NCBI RefSeq assembly: GCF_014138435.1
Contig: NZ_JACJIM010000003.1
Location: 310,001-374,000 of the forward strand
Length of the DNA stretch: 64,000 nt
Direction of reading: 5' to 3'
Source: Methylobacterium fujisawaense
Lineage (GTDB): Bacteria > Pseudomonadota > Alphaproteobacteria > Rhizobiales > Beijerinckiaceae
The notes under the pieces are model-generated. The model was not told the DNA's origin, ran no database searches, and saw only the letters and a program-made list of their open reading frames with translations. Positions 12,049 through 20,811 of the stretch are shown piece by piece (position 1 is the stretch's first letter; each line of letters starts with the position of its first letter). The position numbers and the translations under genes were made by a program.

Positions 12049-13518
12049 GTGCCTCCCGACGCGAACCCGGATACCGAGACCTTGGAAAACGCGCTCTTCC
12101 GCTGGGTTCAGTCGACCGCATTGATGCGGGCGGACGTTGAGGCCTTGATCGGCGTCGCGCTGGCGATCGGCGTCACCCTGCATGCCCTGCTGCGCAAGCG
12201 CCGGGTGAGCGTGGCGGTCGGCTGGATTGGTCTCGCGTGGCTGTCGCCAATCTTCGGGACCGCCCTGTACCTGACTTTCGGCATCAACCGGGTCTCGCGC
12301 CGCGCCCGGCGGCTGCGGACCAAGCCCTCCGATGCGACGCAGCTGCCCGACACCGACGACGCCGTGGTGCCGGAGACGCTCTGGCCCCTCGACCGGGCGA
12401 TCCGCCGGATTACCAGCCTCCCGGCCTTCGCGGGCAATGCGGTGGAGATGTTCCGAAACGGCGACGCGGCCTATCCGGTGATGCTGGCGGCGATCCGCGA
12501 GGCGCAGGCCAGCATCGGCCTGTCGAGCTACATCTTCCGGGACGATGCCACCGGCCGCGAATTCTGCGACGCCCTCGTCGAGGCGCAGAACCGCGGCGTG
12601 ATGGTGCGCGTCATCATCGACGGGATCGGCGGCGGCTACTTCCGGACGCCCGTCTACCGCCGGCTGACGGCGGCCGGGGTGCCGGTGGCCCTGTTCATGC
12701 ACTCGGCCCTTCCCTGGCGGATGCCGTTCCTCAACCTGCGCTCCCACAAGAAGCTGCTGATCCTCGACGGGCGCATCGCCTTCACGGGCGGTCTCAACAT
12801 CTCGCACGCGAATCGCGTCGCGCTGAAGCCCGAGCATCCGATCCGGGACACGCATTTCCGTATGACCGGGCCCGTGGTCGAGCAACTCGCCGCCGCCTTC
12901 GCGGCGGATTGGGCCTTCGTGGACGGCGAGATCCTCGACGGCGAACCGTGGTTCGTCGATCTCGAGCCGTGCGGGCCCAGCGTCGCCCGGGCCGTCACCT
13001 CCGGCCCGGATGCGGACGTCGAGAAGATCGAGCAGGTCATCCTTCAGACGCTCGCCTGCGCGCGCCGGAAGGTCCGGTTCGTAACGCCTTACTTCCTGCC
13101 CGACGAACTGGTGACCGGCGCTCTGGCGCAGGCCGCGATGCGGGGCATCACCGTCGACGTGATCATCCCGCGGGTCAGCGACCATCCGTTCATCGACTGG
13201 GCGACCCGGGCGCATCTCGAGCCGCTGCTGCGGGCCGGGGTGCAGGTGTGGCTCGACGAGCCGCCCTTCGACCATTCCAAGGCGATGGTGGTTGACGACA
13301 TCTGGTGCTTCGTCGGCAGCGCCAACTGGGACATGCGCAGCTTCCGGCTCAACTTCGAGCTGAACGTCGAGATCATCGACGCGGATTGCGCGGCCGCGCT
13401 CGACCGGTTCATGCGCGGCAAGATGGAGACGCAGCTCAGGCGGGAGGATCTCGCCGCGCGCGGCCTGCCGGTCCGTTTGCGCGACGCAGGCGTGCGACTG
13501 CTGCTGCCATACCTTTGA
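12049..13518 (+). CDS. cls: Cardiolipin synthase (phospholipase D superfamily)
   Basis: Transfers a phosphatidyl group between two phosphatidylglycerol molecules to make cardiolipin in the inner membrane. It has 489 aa if the GTG at 12049 is used; an ATG at 12124 is an alternative, and neither has a strong ribosome-binding site. Two N-terminal membrane helices span about residues 30-80. Then come two HKD motifs: SHKKLLILDGRIAFTGG near residue 232 and DHSKAMVVDDIWCFVGSAN near 408. Both His, Lys and Asp sets are intact. Its last 83 bases overlap the 3' end of the EEP gene on the other strand. Confidence 0.93.
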   Translation: MPPDANPDTETLENALFRWVQSTALMRADVEALIGVALAIGVTLHALLRKRRVSVAVGWIGLAWLSPIFGTALYLTFGINRVSRRARRLRTKPSDATQLPDTDDAVVPETLWPLDRAIRRITSLPAFAGNAVEMFRNGDAAYPVMLAAIREAQASIGLSSYIFRDDATGREFCDALVEAQNRGVMVRVIIDGIGGGYFRTPVYRRLTAAGVPVALFMHSALPWRMPFLNLRSHKKLLILDGRIAFTGGLNISHANRVALKPEHPIRDTHFRMTGPVVEQLAAAFAADWAFVDGEILDGEPWFVDLEPCGPSVARAVTSGPDADVEKIEQVILQTLACARRKVRFVTPYFLPDELVTGALAQAAMRGITVDVIIPRVSDHPFIDWATRAHLEPLLRAGVQVWLDEPPFDHSKAMVVDDIWCFVGSANWDMRSFRLNFELNVEIIDADCAAALDRFMRGKMETQLRREDLAARGLPVRLRDAGVRLLLPYL

Positions 13519-14242
13519 AGCGTCCTGGGGCATGCGCCTCGGGGGCCGGGCCGAGATGGACGATGATCGGCCGGTGATCGGAGGGCCCCCGCGGCAGCAC
13601 CGCATGGGCGTGGCAGACGAGGCCGCGGGCGAGGCAGCGGTCGAGCCGCAGGGGCAGCACCTCGACCATCGCGTGCGTCGACTGACGCGGTCCGACGTCG
13701 CGAAAACCCGGGATCATCGCGGGGCCGACGATGTTGTAATCGCCGAGAACCGCGGCCCGGGGCGGCAGCTCGCTGACGATGCGGCGCAGCTGGCGGCGGT
13801 TGAGCATCTGCCCATGCGACAGGTGGACGTTGGCCACGCCGAACTCGCCGAGGTCCAGGATCTGGCAGACCCGGTGCACCAGCGCCCCCGAGGGCAGCGC
13901 GATGACCCGGGGCGGCGCCGGCCAGGGCCTGGGGCTCCACATGGCCAGCCCGTGGATCCGGCCCGGCAGGGGTGCCCAGGCGTAGTGGCCGCCGATCCGG
14001 TCCAGCAGGAAGCCGATGGCCCGAGTCGCCTCCTGCATCAGCAGCAGGTCGGGCTTCTCCTGGGCGACGAGGGCGGCCACGTCGTCAACCGCCGCGCCGG
14101 TGCGCCGCAGCAGGTTCCAGCTCACGATCTTGAAGGGCTGATGCGGCCGATCGGCGGGGTAAATCGGCAGTGCGTGCGACGGTGCGGCGGTGAGGCGGGC
14201 CGGGCGTGCAGCAGGATTCATCGGGCCGGTCTCGTACCTCAT
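13436..14242 (-). CDS. Endonuclease/exonuclease/phosphatase family protein
   Basis: 268 aa with the EEP-fold hydrolase motifs in order: KIVSWNLL (near 40), LLLMQEATR (metal-binding Glu, near 67), AVLGDYNI (catalytic Asp/Asn, near 165) and GPSDHRPII (catalytic Asp-His, near 220). The substrate could be a nucleic acid or a phospholipid headgroup. In E. coli an EEP gene (ybhP) lies beside cardiolipin synthase clsB (ybhO). The same pair is neighbours here but convergent and overlapping, which favours a lipid-related role by inference. MNPAARP at 14221 is an alternative start. Confidence 0.85.
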   Translation of the reverse strand: MRYETGPMNPAARPARLTAAPSHALPIYPADRPHQPFKIVSWNLLRRTGAAVDDVAALVAQEKPDLLLMQEATRAIGFLLDRIGGHYAWAPLPGRIHGLAMWSPRPWPAPPRVIALPSGALVHRVCQILDLGEFGVANVHLSHGQMLNRRQLRRIVSELPPRAAVLGDYNIVGPAMIPGFRDVGPRQSTHAMVEVLPLRLDRCLARGLVCHAHAVLPRGPSDHRPIIVHLGPAPEAHAPGRFKGMAAAVARLRRANGPAGRARRDPPA

Positions 14243-14490
14243 CGCGCGGCTCTCCCGTCACCGCCACGCTCTAACGCGCCCGCGGCCGGGACGTTCGACC
14301 GGATTCGCACCGACGCCGCGGAAGGGCCCGATCGACGAGCAACAGAGGCCGTCCCCGGCGACGTGCCCCACAGCTCGTCGCATGCCGCAGCTTGAGGCGA
14401 CCCCTGTCGGCGGCCTAAGAGCCCGCATTGTGATGCCGACGGCTGCGCGCGATCGCGCCCCGGCTCGCCACCGATCCCTCCCGGAGACCG

Positions 14491-15729
14491 ATGACCGCGT
14501 TCAGCTTCATCCACGCGGCGGATCTGCATCTCGGCAGCCCGCTCTCGGGCCTCGCCACGCGTGACGCGGATCTCGCCCGGCGCCTCGCCTCGGCCGGGCG
14601 GCAGGCCTTCGAGGACATGGTGAGCCAAGCGATCGAGCGGTCGGTCGCCTTCGTGGTGGTGGCCGGCGACGTCTACGACGGCGACTGGGCCGACACCACG
14701 ATCGGCCTGTTCTTCGCCCGGCAGGTGGCGCGCCTCGACCGTGCCGGCATCCCGACCATCCTCGTGCGCGGCAACCACGACGCCGAGAGCGTCATCACGC
14801 GCTCGATCACGCTGCCGGACTCCGTGCATGTCTTCCCGGCGGCCCGCGCCGGCACCCTGCGCCTCGACGCGCTGCGGGTCGCGATCCACGGCCGCAGCTT
14901 CCAGGGTCGGGCCGTCGAAGAGAACCTGTCGCTCACCTATCCGGCGGCCGTGCCGGGCTGGTTCAATCTCGGGGTCCTGCACACCTCCTGCACCGGCCAC
15001 GCCGCCCACGAAACCTATGCCCCCTGCTCGGTCGCCGACCTCGCGGCCCGGGGCTACGAGTACTGGGCGCTCGGCCACATCCACGAATACGCGGAGCTGT
15101 CCCGGGATCCCTGGATCGTGTTCCCCGGCAATCTCCAGGGCCGGAGCGTGCGCGAGTGCGGCGAGAAGGGGGCGGTCGTGGTGGACGTCGCCGACGGGCG
15201 GGTGACGGGCGTCAGCCGCCTGCCCCTCGATCGGGCCCGGTTCGAGCGGATCGCGGTCGACCTCGCGGCGGCGGCCGACCCGCGCGGCGCCGTGGAGGCC
15301 GTCGAGGCGGCCCTAAGGCCGCTCGCCGCCGTCGCGGCCCGCCGGCTGCTCCTGGTCCGCGTCCACCTCGTCGGCACCACCCGCGCCCACGACGCCCTGG
15401 CGGCCGACCGGGAGACCCTGACGGCCGAGATCCAGGCGGCCGCGCACCGGCTGCACGAAGATATCTGGCTGGAGCGCCTGAAGATCGAGACGTGCCGCCC
15501 GCGCGCCGCGGTGGAGCCCTCCGGTGCCGCCATCGACCCCGCCGCGCTGCTGGCCGAACTCGACCGCGACCCCGATTTCCGCACAAGGGCCAAGGCGGCC
15601 CTGGCCGAGATCGGTGGCCGGATCCCGGTGACCGCCGCAGCGGAAGCCGACTTCGACGCGGAATTCGACGCCCTCTGTGCCGAGGCGGAGGCGCTGGTCC
15701 TCGGGCGCCTCGGCGGCCGGCACTGCTGA
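14491..15729 (+). CDS. DNA repair exonuclease, SbcD/Mre11-like metallophosphoesterase
   Basis: 412 aa calcineurin-like phosphoesterase with the metal ligands in order: HAADLHLGSP (8-17), VVAGDVYDGDW (about 54-64), VRGNHDAES (about 92) and YWALGHIHEY (about 190). This is the YhaO/SbcD type, which cuts DNA ends and hairpins together with an SMC-like ATPase. The partner gene follows 22 bases downstream. The start ATG at 14491 follows CCGGAGACCG. The C-terminal 180 residues are the capping and ATPase-binding region. Confidence 0.9.
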   Translation: MTAFSFIHAADLHLGSPLSGLATRDADLARRLASAGRQAFEDMVSQAIERSVAFVVVAGDVYDGDWADTTIGLFFARQVARLDRAGIPTILVRGNHDAESVITRSITLPDSVHVFPAARAGTLRLDALRVAIHGRSFQGRAVEENLSLTYPAAVPGWFNLGVLHTSCTGHAAHETYAPCSVADLAARGYEYWALGHIHEYAELSRDPWIVFPGNLQGRSVRECGEKGAVVVDVADGRVTGVSRLPLDRARFERIAVDLAAAADPRGAVEAVEAALRPLAAVAARRLLLVRVHLVGTTRAHDALAADRETLTAEIQAAAHRLHEDIWLERLKIETCRPRAAVEPSGAAIDPAALLAELDRDPDFRTRAKAALAEIGGRIPVTAAAEADFDAEFDALCAEAEALVLGRLGGRHC

Positions 15730-15751
15730 GGCGATCGCCCATGGAGGTCCG

Positions 15752-18700
15752 ATGCGCCTGATCCGCCTCGCCCTGGAGCGCTACGGCGCCTTCACGGACC
15801 GCACGGTCGAATTCCGGCCGGATGCGCGCCTTCACGTGGTGCTGGGCGCCAATGAGGCCGGCAAGAGCACCGCGCTGGCGGCGGTCACCGACCTGCTGTT
15901 CGGCTTCGGTAAATCCACCCCCTACGCCTTCCTGCACGACATGCCGCAGCTGCGCCTCGGCGCGGAGATCGCCGCCGCCGACGGCCGCCGTCTGTCCTTC
16001 CGGCGCCGGAAGGGCAACAGCCGGACCCTCATCGACGCCGCCGAGGCGCCGCTCCCCGACGACGCGCTGGCGCCGTTCCTCGGCGGACTGTCCCGGCCGG
16101 TCTTCTGCCGGGCCTTCGGCCTCGACGCGTCGAGCCTCCGGGCCGGCGGGCGCGAGATGGTCGACGTGGAGGGCGAGGTTGGCGCGAGCCTGTTCGCGGC
16201 GGGTTCGGGCCTGCGCGGACTCACGGAGCTGCAGACGACACTCGACGCGGAGGCCGACGCCATCTTCGCCCCGCGCCAAGCCAAGCACCGGACCTTCTAC
16301 CAAGCCCTGGAGCGTCACGAGACGGCACGGCGGGCGATCCGCGAGCGGGGCCTGCGCGCCGGCGACTGGCGGGCGCTCAACGACGAGATCGCCGCGGCGG
16401 CCGCGCAGCTCGAGGCGTTGCGGGCTGAGCAGAAGGCCATCGCGGTGGCGCGTGCCCGGCTGGAGCGGCTCAAGCGCGTCCGGCCGATCATCGCCGAGAT
16501 CGACGCGCTGGAGGAGCGCATCGCCGCCGAGACCGACCTCGCCGATGCGGATCCCGCCTGGATCGCCCGTTTCGGGGCCGCCCTGGACGCGTGCCGCGCT
16601 GCGGAAGCCGAGGCGGCGCGGGCCGAAGCCGCGCGCGACCGGGCCCGGAGCGAGGCCGAGGCGGTACCGGTCGAGCCGGCGCTGACCCACCGGGCCGACG
16701 AGATCCTGGCGGCCTTCAGCGGCACCAAGGAGTTCGAGAAGGGCGGCACCGACCTGCCCCGGATCGAGGGCGACGCCTACAAGGTCGGGCTGGAGCTTGA
16801 GCGGCTGCGCGGCCGGATCGGCGCCCCCGATCTCGCCGCGCTCGAGGCTGGGCAGCCTCCGGACGCCGCGCGCGCGCGGATCGAGCGCCTGATCCGGGAG
16901 GGCCGGACCTTCGCGGCCGCGGAGGATCAGCTCGCCCGTGACCTCGCCGCCGCCCGCGCCGAGCGGGAGCGCCTCGCCCGGGAGATGGAGGCGGCGGATG
17001 CGGCCCGGGATCCGACCCCCCTGCGGGAGGCGTTGAAGCCCCTCGCCCGCCTGCACGAATGGATCGCCGCCCGCGAGACCCTCGACGCCGCCATTTGCCG
17101 AGAGGCGGCGCTGCTGCACAACCAGGCGGGGCGGCTGTCGCCTCCGGTGGCCGACCTCGCCGTCCTCGTCCGGACGCCTCTGCCCGCCCCCGATACGGTG
17201 GCGCGTTACCGTCAGCGTCTGGAGACCAAGACCCGCGAGCACGAGCGGGCCGCCGACCGTCGCGACACCGCCCGCCGGCAGGTCGCCGCCACCCAGGCGC
17301 GGCTGCGTGAGCGCGAGGCCGGCCGGCCCGTCGCCACCCGGGAGCGGCTCGACGCGCTGCGGGCGACCCGCGATGCCGCCTTCGCGTTTCTCCGCGATGC
17401 CCTGGCGGAAGGGCGCCCGGCCGGGATCGCCGAGATCGCAGCCTTCGAGCGCGCGCTCCTGTCGGCCGACCGCGTCGCCGACGAGCGGGCCTCCGATGCG
17501 GCCCGGGTCGCGGCCCACGCCGCCGACCTGGAGCGCCTCGCCACCGAGGAGGCGGAGGCCACGCAGGCCGATGAGGTCCTCGCCGCCCTCGCCGCCGAGC
17601 TCGCCGCGGGCGAGGCGGCCTGGCAGGAGGCCTGGCGGCCCGCCGCCCTCGTGCCCGGCCCGCCGGCCGAGATGGCGGCGTGGCTCGCCGAGGTAGAGAG
17701 CCTGATCGAAGCGGAGCAGCGGCTCGCCGCGCAGCGGATCGAGGCGGATCGCCTCCGGGTGCGGATCGAGGCCGCCCGGGCGCCGCTGACCGATCTGCGC
17801 CACCGCGCCGGGCTCGACGCCGCACCGGACCTCGAGATCGCTGCCGCGCTGGACGGTCTGGAAGCGCGGGTCGCCACCCTGGCAAGCCGCTGGGAAGCCA
17901 ATCTTCAGACTGCCGGTCTGGTGCGCGCCACCGGACTTTCGGTTGAGCGGCTGGAGCGGGCCCTCGCCGAGACCGCCTCCCGTCGCGCCGCGTGGCAGGC
18001 CGATTGGGCGGCGGCATTGCTGCCCCTCGGGCTCGACGGTGCGGCTGGGCCCGAAGAGGCCGAGGGCGCGCTGGAGGCATGGCGAAGCGTGCCGGACCGG
18101 TTGGCGGAGCGGGCCGCCCTGCAGCGCCGGTCCACCGGCATCCGGCGGGACATGGAGGCGTTCCGGGTCACGGTGGCCACCCTGGTCGAGGCCCTGGCGC
18201 CCGATCTCGCGCAGGCGCCGCCCGCCGGTGCGATCCGGACCCTCCACGGCCGTCTCGTCGCCGCACAGGCCCGGGAAGCGCGGCGTGCCGAGCTCGACCG
18301 CCGCCGCGAGGAGGCCGAGTTGGCGCATCGCGATGCCGCGGAATCGCACGAGGCGGCCCGGGCGACCCTCGTCCGGCTAGTGGCCGAGGCGATGCCGGAC
18401 CTCGCCGCTGCCCCGACTGCGGAGATCGATCGTCTGTTCGGCCGCTTGAGCGCCCGGGAGCTGCTGCGCGCCGAGCGTCTGCGGCTCCGCGGCAGCCTCG
18501 CGGGCGCAGCCGACGGGCTTCCCGAGGCCGAGCTGCGCGCCGGTCTCGAGACCCTGCCCCCAGAGGCCATCGAGGCCGAACTGGCGCGTCTGGCGCTCGA
18601 GGCCGAGGAGCAGGCCGAACGCGGGCAGGTGATCTTCGCCGACCGCGACCGCGCCGAGCGGCGCCGGGCGGAACTGGAGGGCGGCACCGGCGCCGAACTG

Positions 18701-19228
18701 GCCCTCGCCGAGCGCAAGGCGGCGGAGGCGGATCTCCAGGCGGCGGCGCGCTCCTGGGCCGTGCTGCGGCTCGCCGGTCTGATGCTGGGGCAGGCGGTGG
18801 CCCGCCATCGCGCGGGGCAGCAGGATCCCCTCGTCGCCCGGGCGGGCGCGCTGTTCCGGGCCCTCACCGGCGGCGCGTTCTCCGGACTCGCCCAGATCTA
18901 CGACGAGGCCGACACCCCGAAGCTCGCGGGGCAGCGCGCCGGGGGCGGTACGGTGGCGATCGAGGGCATGAGCGAGGGCACCCGCGACCAGCTCTACCTC
19001 GCCCTGCGGCTGGCCTACCTGGAAGACTACGCCGAACGCGCCGAGCCGGCGCCCTTCATCGGCGACGACCTGTTCTCGACCTTCGACGAGACCCGGACCG
19101 GCTACGGTCTGGACGCCCTGGCGGCGATCGGCGAACGGGTCCAGCCGATCCTGTTCACGCACCACCGCCACGTGGCGGACATCGCCCGTGACAGGCTCGG
19201 CGAAGCGGTGGACGTGGTGGCGCTGTAG
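15752..19228 (+). CDS. SbcC/Rad50-like AAA ATPase (YhaN type)
   Basis: 1158 aa from the ATG at 15752, which follows ATGGAGGTCCG. The N-terminus is IRLALERYGAFTD, with Walker A GANEAGKST near residue 31. A very long Ala/Glu/Arg-rich coiled-coil region spans about 170-1030. The C-terminal ATPase half has the ABC signature MSEGTRDQLYLALRLAYLE near 1072 and Walker B/D-loop PFIGDDLFSTFDETRT near 1100. It should dimerise and tether DNA ends for the upstream nuclease. A central zinc hook (CxxC) is not evident, which fits YhaN rather than canonical SbcC. Confidence 0.9.
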   Translation: MRLIRLALERYGAFTDRTVEFRPDARLHVVLGANEAGKSTALAAVTDLLFGFGKSTPYAFLHDMPQLRLGAEIAAADGRRLSFRRRKGNSRTLIDAAEAPLPDDALAPFLGGLSRPVFCRAFGLDASSLRAGGREMVDVEGEVGASLFAAGSGLRGLTELQTTLDAEADAIFAPRQAKHRTFYQALERHETARRAIRERGLRAGDWRALNDEIAAAAAQLEALRAEQKAIAVARARLERLKRVRPIIAEIDALEERIAAETDLADADPAWIARFGAALDACRAAEAEAARAEAARDRARSEAEAVPVEPALTHRADEILAAFSGTKEFEKGGTDLPRIEGDAYKVGLELERLRGRIGAPDLAALEAGQPPDAARARIERLIREGRTFAAAEDQLARDLAAARAERERLAREMEAADAARDPTPLREALKPLARLHEWIAARETLDAAICREAALLHNQAGRLSPPVADLAVLVRTPLPAPDTVARYRQRLETKTREHERAADRRDTARRQVAATQARLREREAGRPVATRERLDALRATRDAAFAFLRDALAEGRPAGIAEIAAFERALLSADRVADERASDAARVAAHAADLERLATEEAEATQADEVLAALAAELAAGEAAWQEAWRPAALVPGPPAEMAAWLAEVESLIEAEQRLAAQRIEADRLRVRIEAARAPLTDLRHRAGLDAAPDLEIAAALDGLEARVATLASRWEANLQTAGLVRATGLSVERLERALAETASRRAAWQADWAAALLPLGLDGAAGPEEAEGALEAWRSVPDRLAERAALQRRSTGIRRDMEAFRVTVATLVEALAPDLAQAPPAGAIRTLHGRLVAAQAREARRAELDRRREEAELAHRDAAESHEAARATLVRLVAEAMPDLAAAPTAEIDRLFGRLSARELLRAERLRLRGSLAGAADGLPEAELRAGLETLPPEAIEAELARLALEAEEQAERGQVIFADRDRAERRRAELEGGTGAELALAERKAAEADLQAAARSWAVLRLAGLMLGQAVARHRAGQQDPLVARAGALFRALTGGAFSGLAQIYDEADTPKLAGQRAGGGTVAIEGMSEGTRDQLYLALRLAYLEDYAERAEPAPFIGDDLFSTFDETRTGYGLDALAAIGERVQPILFTHHRHVADIARDRLGEAVDVVAL

Positions 19229-19267
19229 AAGGGGCTGGAAGCGCCCCGTCCCGGCGCGCGGCCCTCC

Positions 19268-20767
19268 TCAGGCGCCCGAGCCCCCGAGATAGCGTGCCTC
19301 AAGATGCGCCCGGAACGCTTCCGTGCCGAGTGGCGTCCCGGTGGCGCGGGTGAGCAGCGCGTCGGTGTCCAGCAGGCTTCCGACCGCGTGGACGTTCGTC
19401 CGGAGCCAGTCCCGCAAGGGACCGAAATCGCCCTGCGCGAGGCGGTCCGGTAAGGCCGGCTCGGCCGACCGGGCGGCGCGGAACAGCTGCGCGGCGGCCA
19501 GGGCGCCGAGGGTGTAGGTCGGGAAATAGCCGAAGGCGCCACTTGGCCAGTGGATATCCTGGAGGCAACCGACCCGGTCGTCCGGCACGGTGAGGCCGAG
19601 GAGATCGCGCAGGCCGTCGTCGAACGCCCCCGGCAGATCGCGCACCGCGAGGTCGCCCGCGATCATCGCCGTCTCCAGACGGTAGCGCAGGAGGATATGG
19701 GCCGGGTAGGTCGCCTCGTCGGCATCCACCCGGATGAAGCCCGGCGCCACCCGGATGTTGAGCGCGTGCAGGTTCTCCGGCGACCATTCCGGTCCGGAAC
19801 GCCCGAAGGCCGACTGCAGGAGCGGCGCCAGGAAGGTGAAGAAGTCCCGGCTCCGGCAGGCCTGCATCTCGACGATGAGCGACTGGCTCTCGTGCAGGCT
19901 CATCCCCCGCGCCGCGCCGACCGGCTGGTTCCGCCACGCGGCCGGCCGGCCCTGCTCATAGAGGGCGTGTCCGGTCTCGTGGAGAACGCCCATCAGGGCC
20001 CGCCCGAAATCGGCCGCGTCGTAGCGGGTGGTGATACGGACGTCGTCGGTGGCGCCGCCGCAGAACGGATGCAGACTGATGTCGAGCCGGCCGCGGGTGA
20101 AGTCGAATCCCACCGCCTCCATCAGCCTGAGGCCGAGATCGCGCTGCACCGCCACGTCGAACGGGCCGGCGAGCGGGAGCGGCGCCGGACGGGACGCCTG
20201 GATCTCGCGCGCGCGGGCGATCAGGTCCGGCAGCCAGCCGGTTAGATCCGCGAAGAGCGGATCGATCGTCGCCCGGCGCATGCCGGGATCGTAGCCGTCG
20301 AGGAGCGCGTCGTAGGGGTCGAGCCCGAGGGCCGCGCCCTTCGCCTGGCCGATCTCCCGCTGGAGCCGCAGCACCTCGGCGAGGTGGGGCTCGAGGCGGG
20401 CGAAGTCGGCGTCGCGCCGCGCCTCGCGCCACACCATCTCCGAGCGGGACACGGCGCGGGAGCTGGCCTCGACGAGGTCGCGGGGGACGGCCGTGGCATG
20501 GGCCTGGGCGCGGCGCATCTCCCGCAGGTTGGCGGCGGCCCAGGGTTCGAGCTCCCCGCCCTGCTCGGCGGCCGCCAGTTCCTCGGCGGCCTCGGGAGCG
20601 GTGAGCATCCCGTGGGCGAGCCCGCGCAGAATCGCGAGCTGGTCCCCGCGGGCCTCGGCGGCGCCGTCCGGCATCAGGGTCTGCGCGTCCCAGCCGAGGA
20701 TCCCGGCCGCGCCCTCGAGAGCCGCGAGCCGGGCGAAGCGCTGTTCGAGAATCTGGTAGGCGGTCAT
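19268..20767 (-). CDS. Carboxypeptidase Taq (M32 family metallopeptidase)
   Basis: 499 aa from the ATG at 20767. Zinc-dependent removal of C-terminal residues from peptides in the cytoplasm. The HEXXH motif reads VLHETGHALYEQG near residue 262. Also present are ILGWDAQTLMP near 30, FTRGRLDISLHPFC before the motif, and HESQSLIVEMQ after it, all typical of M32. It starts 45 bases after the Uup-like gene ends, same strand, so cotranscription is likely. Confidence 0.93.
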   Translation of the reverse strand: MTAYQILEQRFARLAALEGAAGILGWDAQTLMPDGAAEARGDQLAILRGLAHGMLTAPEAAEELAAAEQGGELEPWAAANLREMRRAQAHATAVPRDLVEASSRAVSRSEMVWREARRDADFARLEPHLAEVLRLQREIGQAKGAALGLDPYDALLDGYDPGMRRATIDPLFADLTGWLPDLIARAREIQASRPAPLPLAGPFDVAVQRDLGLRLMEAVGFDFTRGRLDISLHPFCGGATDDVRITTRYDAADFGRALMGVLHETGHALYEQGRPAAWRNQPVGAARGMSLHESQSLIVEMQACRSRDFFTFLAPLLQSAFGRSGPEWSPENLHALNIRVAPGFIRVDADEATYPAHILLRYRLETAMIAGDLAVRDLPGAFDDGLRDLLGLTVPDDRVGCLQDIHWPSGAFGYFPTYTLGALAAAQLFRAARSAEPALPDRLAQGDFGPLRDWLRTNVHAVGSLLDTDALLTRATGTPLGTEAFRAHLEARYLGGSGA

Positions 20768-20811
20768 GCGGTCTCCGGTCCGGTACGTCTCGCGGCCTGA
20801 TGCTGCGGCGG

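Noticed and set aside
15212..18349. 1045-codon open frame on the minus strand
   Set aside because: Antisense of the SbcC-like gene; the translation is Gly/Arg/Pro-rich with no recognisable fold.
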